NCBI GenBank assembly: GCA_001564255.1
Contig: LKNC01000194.1
Coordinates: 1 to 5,507, forward strand
Origin: Natrialbaceae archaeon Tc-Br11_E2g1
GTDB taxonomy: Archaea > Halobacteriota > Halobacteria > Halobacteriales > Natrialbaceae
Length of the DNA stretch: 5,507 bases
Direction of reading: 5' to 3'
In this document: positions 3,891 to 5,507 of the stretch, in pieces
How positions within the stretch are numbered: the stretch's first letter is position 1
Layout: the number at the start of each line of letters is the position of its first letter
Position numbers and translations under genes: made by a program
Notes under the pieces: generated by a model
What the model saw: only the letters and a program-made list of their open reading frames with translations
The model's database searches: none
What the model was told of the DNA's origin: nothing

Positions 3891-5507
3891 ATGAAGTATT
3901 GCTTCGAGTGCGGGGAGGAAGTTCCCGACGGGGCGAAGTTCTGTCCCGAGTGTGGGACCGACCTCACGGTACTAGGCGACGAGTCGGCCACGTCGGGGGA
4001 CGAGGGAGCCGAGACGGACGAGTCGGTCCCGGAACACGAGGAAGGGGGGACCGACGATGGAACCCTCTCCAGCGAGGCCGACGAAAACGCCGGGGACGGC
4101 GAGCAGGGGGGTAAAGCCGAAGACGGGGTCGACGAACCGGACGACAGCGGGGAAGCGACGGGCGTCGAAGAGCCGACCGTACGACGGACGGACGCGGCCG
4201 AAGAGCCCACTCTCAGCTACGACGAAACGGCGACCGACGACGAACCCGACGACGATACGCCGGACGCAGTCACGGACCGAGACGAACGCGAAGAGCGCGC
4301 CGCGGGGGAGCGAGACGTGACCTCCCCGTCCGGCCGTGACGGGTCCGAACAGAACTCCGCGTCTACGACGGTTTCCGAGCCGGACTCGGAAGACCCGACG
4401 ACACCGGAGACCGCACGAGCGGAACACACGAGACGGGAGCATCGGCCCTCGGAGTCCAAGAGAGCGGATACAGAGCGCCCTCGTTGGGAGTACGCCGCTG
4501 CCGAGTCAGGAGACGCGGAACGGCCGCGCTGGGACTACCAGCCCACAGAGTCCGAAGGGAACGACCGACCGAGCTGGGATTACCCGTCCGGAGAGCGGAC
4601 GGACGCGGACGCGACGGCCGTCGATCACGACCCGTCTACTGTGGAGACGACCCGAGAGCGAACCGGTTCCGGGACCGAACCGACCGAAAGCGCGACCGAA
4701 ACGGCCGATTCGGCTGCGGAACCGACCGAAAGCGCGACCAAAACGGCCGATTCGGCTGCGGAACCGACCGAGTCAGGGTACTCGACGCTGATCACGAGCG
4801 GCGTGGCGGGGATCGGGGCCTTCGTCGTGACGTACCTCCTCGTCTACCTGGCCGTCGTCGTCGACGTGCTGGTCGTCTCCGATACGAACGCGGGGTCCGG
4901 CGACGTCGTGCCGACCGCCGGCGTCGTCGTCCCCGTTCCGGACGTCGGGATCGATCTCCAGATGGCGTTCTGGGAGTTCGTCGGCTGGGTGTTGGTCGGC
5001 GGCCTCAACGCCGACTTCGAGACCGACGCGACCGACGGAACGGTCGACCCGTTCGCGCCCCTCGAGGGGGTCGTGACGTCCGAACTGTACTCCGTCGTGG
5101 TCCTCGTCGTGTTGCTCGTCGCCGGGTACGTCGCCGCGTCGATCGCGACGCGTGACCGGACGGGAACGATATCACCGACCGAAACGGCGAAATACGGCGG
5201 CCTGATCGCGGTGGGCTACGTGATCGCGGCCGTCGCCGTCGCGACGCTGTTTCGTTTCGAGGTCGGCGCGTTCACGCTTACGCCGGAGCTCACCGCCACA
5301 GCGACTTACGCCGGCGGGTTCGGTGTCGTCGCGGGCGCGGTCGGCGGCTACGCCGTTGGCTACCGTTCCGAAGCGGAGCCGGCCGGGAACACACCGGAGC
5401 CAGAAGCCGACGCGGAACCGCCAGCCGACGGTTCGGGGACCGATCACCTGAGAGACGACGAGTACGGCCCCTCCCGATCGAGCGCGGACTACGAGGACCG
5501 ACCCCGG
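3891..5507 (+). CDS. Zinc-ribbon, acidic-linker, four-helix membrane protein (3' end cut off)
   Basis: The frame runs 539 codons from ATG 3891 to the window edge without a stop, so the C-terminus is missing. Residues 4-21 form a zinc ribbon, CFEC and CPEC separated by ten residues (C4, C7, C18, C21). Residues 24-295 are a very acidic, Thr/Ser/Gly-rich, probably disordered linker with two tandem repeat blocks (195-239 and 277-295). Membrane helices follow at about 300-323, 399-419, 436-453 and 470-491. A hydrophobic Trp-containing stretch (359-372) between the first two may be amphipathic or re-entrant. The charge pattern (TRDR after helix 2, YRSE after helix 4) places both termini in the cytoplasm. 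The C-terminal tail is again acidic. The zinc ribbon suggests protein or nucleic-acid binding by the cytoplasmic arm. I recognise no enzymatic domain, and the function is unknown. Start choice is supported by the TATA box at 3860 and by the cysteines starting at residue 4. Confidence 0.88.
   Translation, partial: MKYCFECGEEVPDGAKFCPECGTDLTVLGDESATSGDEGAETDESVPEHEEGGTDDGTLSSEADENAGDGEQGGKAEDGVDEPDDSGEATGVEEPTVRRTDAAEEPTLSYDETATDDEPDDDTPDAVTDRDEREERAAGERDVTSPSGRDGSEQNSASTTVSEPDSEDPTTPETARAEHTRREHRPSESKRADTERPRWEYAAAESGDAERPRWDYQPTESEGNDRPSWDYPSGERTDADATAVDHDPSTVETTRERTGSGTEPTESATETADSAAEPTESATKTADSAAEPTESGYSTLITSGVAGIGAFVVTYLLVYLAVVVDVLVVSDTNAGSGDVVPTAGVVVPVPDVGIDLQMAFWEFVGWVLVGGLNADFETDATDGTVDPFAPLEGVVTSELYSVVVLVVLLVAGYVAASIATRDRTGTISPTETAKYGGLIAVGYVIAAVAVATLFRFEVGAFTLTPELTATATYAGGFGVVAGAVGGYAVGYRSEAEPAGNTPEPEADAEPPADGSGTDHLRDDEYGPSRSSADYEDRPR
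4473..4607 (+). repeat. Three 15-residue [ED]RP[RS]W[DE]Y repeats in the linker
   Basis: Residues 195-209, 210-224 and 225-239 align without gaps: ERPRWEYAAAESGDA, ERPRWDYQPTESEGN and DRPSWDYPSGERTDA. The seven-residue core is nearly invariant, while the eight following residues drift. Trp and Tyr are otherwise absent or rare in this linker, so the cores look like short linear binding motifs. Synonymous codons differ among the copies (for example CGT, CGC and AGC before TGG). The peptide has therefore been kept while the DNA diverged, which suggests selection on the protein. Confidence 0.85.
4677..4771 (+). repeat. 42-base tandem repeat encoding a 14-residue unit
   Basis: Two 42-base units (4677-4718 and 4719-4760) differ at one base only, G4698 versus A4740, which changes Glu to Lys. 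A third copy begins at 4761 and matches for 11 bases. The unit encodes EPTESATETADSAA. It lies just before the first membrane helix. The near identity points to a recent duplication by slippage or unequal crossing-over that keeps the reading frame. Confidence 0.9.

Noticed and set aside
3972..4459. Minus-strand open frames opposite the zinc-ribbon gene
   Set aside because: They are low-complexity Arg/Val/Ser-rich antisense translations of the acidic linker without recognisable motifs.
4473..4771. CRISPR-like array
   Set aside because: The repeats are contiguous, in frame, and without spacers; they are coding repeats.
4336..5155. Plus-strand frames rich in Arg and Pro within the zinc-ribbon gene
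   Set aside because: They are alternate-frame readings of the real 539-codon frame; basic low-complexity composition is atypical for a haloarchaeal protein.

Overview
The window looks like chromosomal DNA from a halophilic archaeon (class Halobacteria). It is GC-rich, has strong G/C preference at third codon positions, and encodes very acidic proteins. Start codons sit about 25-30 bases downstream of TATA-like boxes with almost no leader. The DacZ-type c-di-AMP synthase and the LeuA sequence also resemble haloarchaeal proteins. The species cannot be named from this stretch.

Layout: (1) Bases 1-93 are an upstream spacer with the dacZ promoter. (2) Bases 94-1944, plus strand, carry a c-di-AMP/osmotic-stress cluster. 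It consists of dacZ (diadenylate cyclase), then one base later a short MscS-like mechanosensitive channel with its own Shine-Dalgarno motif inside the dacZ end, then a 72-residue two-helix membrane protein. (3) Bases 1945-2096 are a convergent intergenic gap with one hairpin per strand, which may serve as terminators. (4) Bases 2097-3623, minus strand, carry a 2-isopropylmalate synthase/citramalate synthase family gene (leuA). Its best TATA box lies about 120 bases upstream of the start codon. This implies a roughly 95-base leader containing a leaderless 26-codon upstream ORF, a small hairpin, and an inverted repeat between TATA box and predicted transcription start. (5) Bases 3624-3890 are the regulatory gap between leuA and a divergent gene. 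(6) From 3891 to the window end, plus strand, runs one open frame of 539 codons without a stop. It has an N-terminal four-cysteine zinc ribbon, a long acidic disordered linker with two kinds of tandem peptide repeat, four predicted membrane helices and an acidic C-terminal tail. Its 3' end lies outside the window.

Functional picture: the first cluster joins production of an osmolarity-linked second messenger to a turgor-release channel, and co-expression is built in by the one-base gap. LeuA works separately in branched-chain amino-acid synthesis. The zinc-ribbon membrane protein is unassigned. Its three regular 15-residue [ED]RP[RS]W[DE]Y repeats, with what may be a further copy starting exactly at the window edge, are the least explained feature here. 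I found no tRNA, rRNA, CRISPR array, insertion sequence or phage gene.
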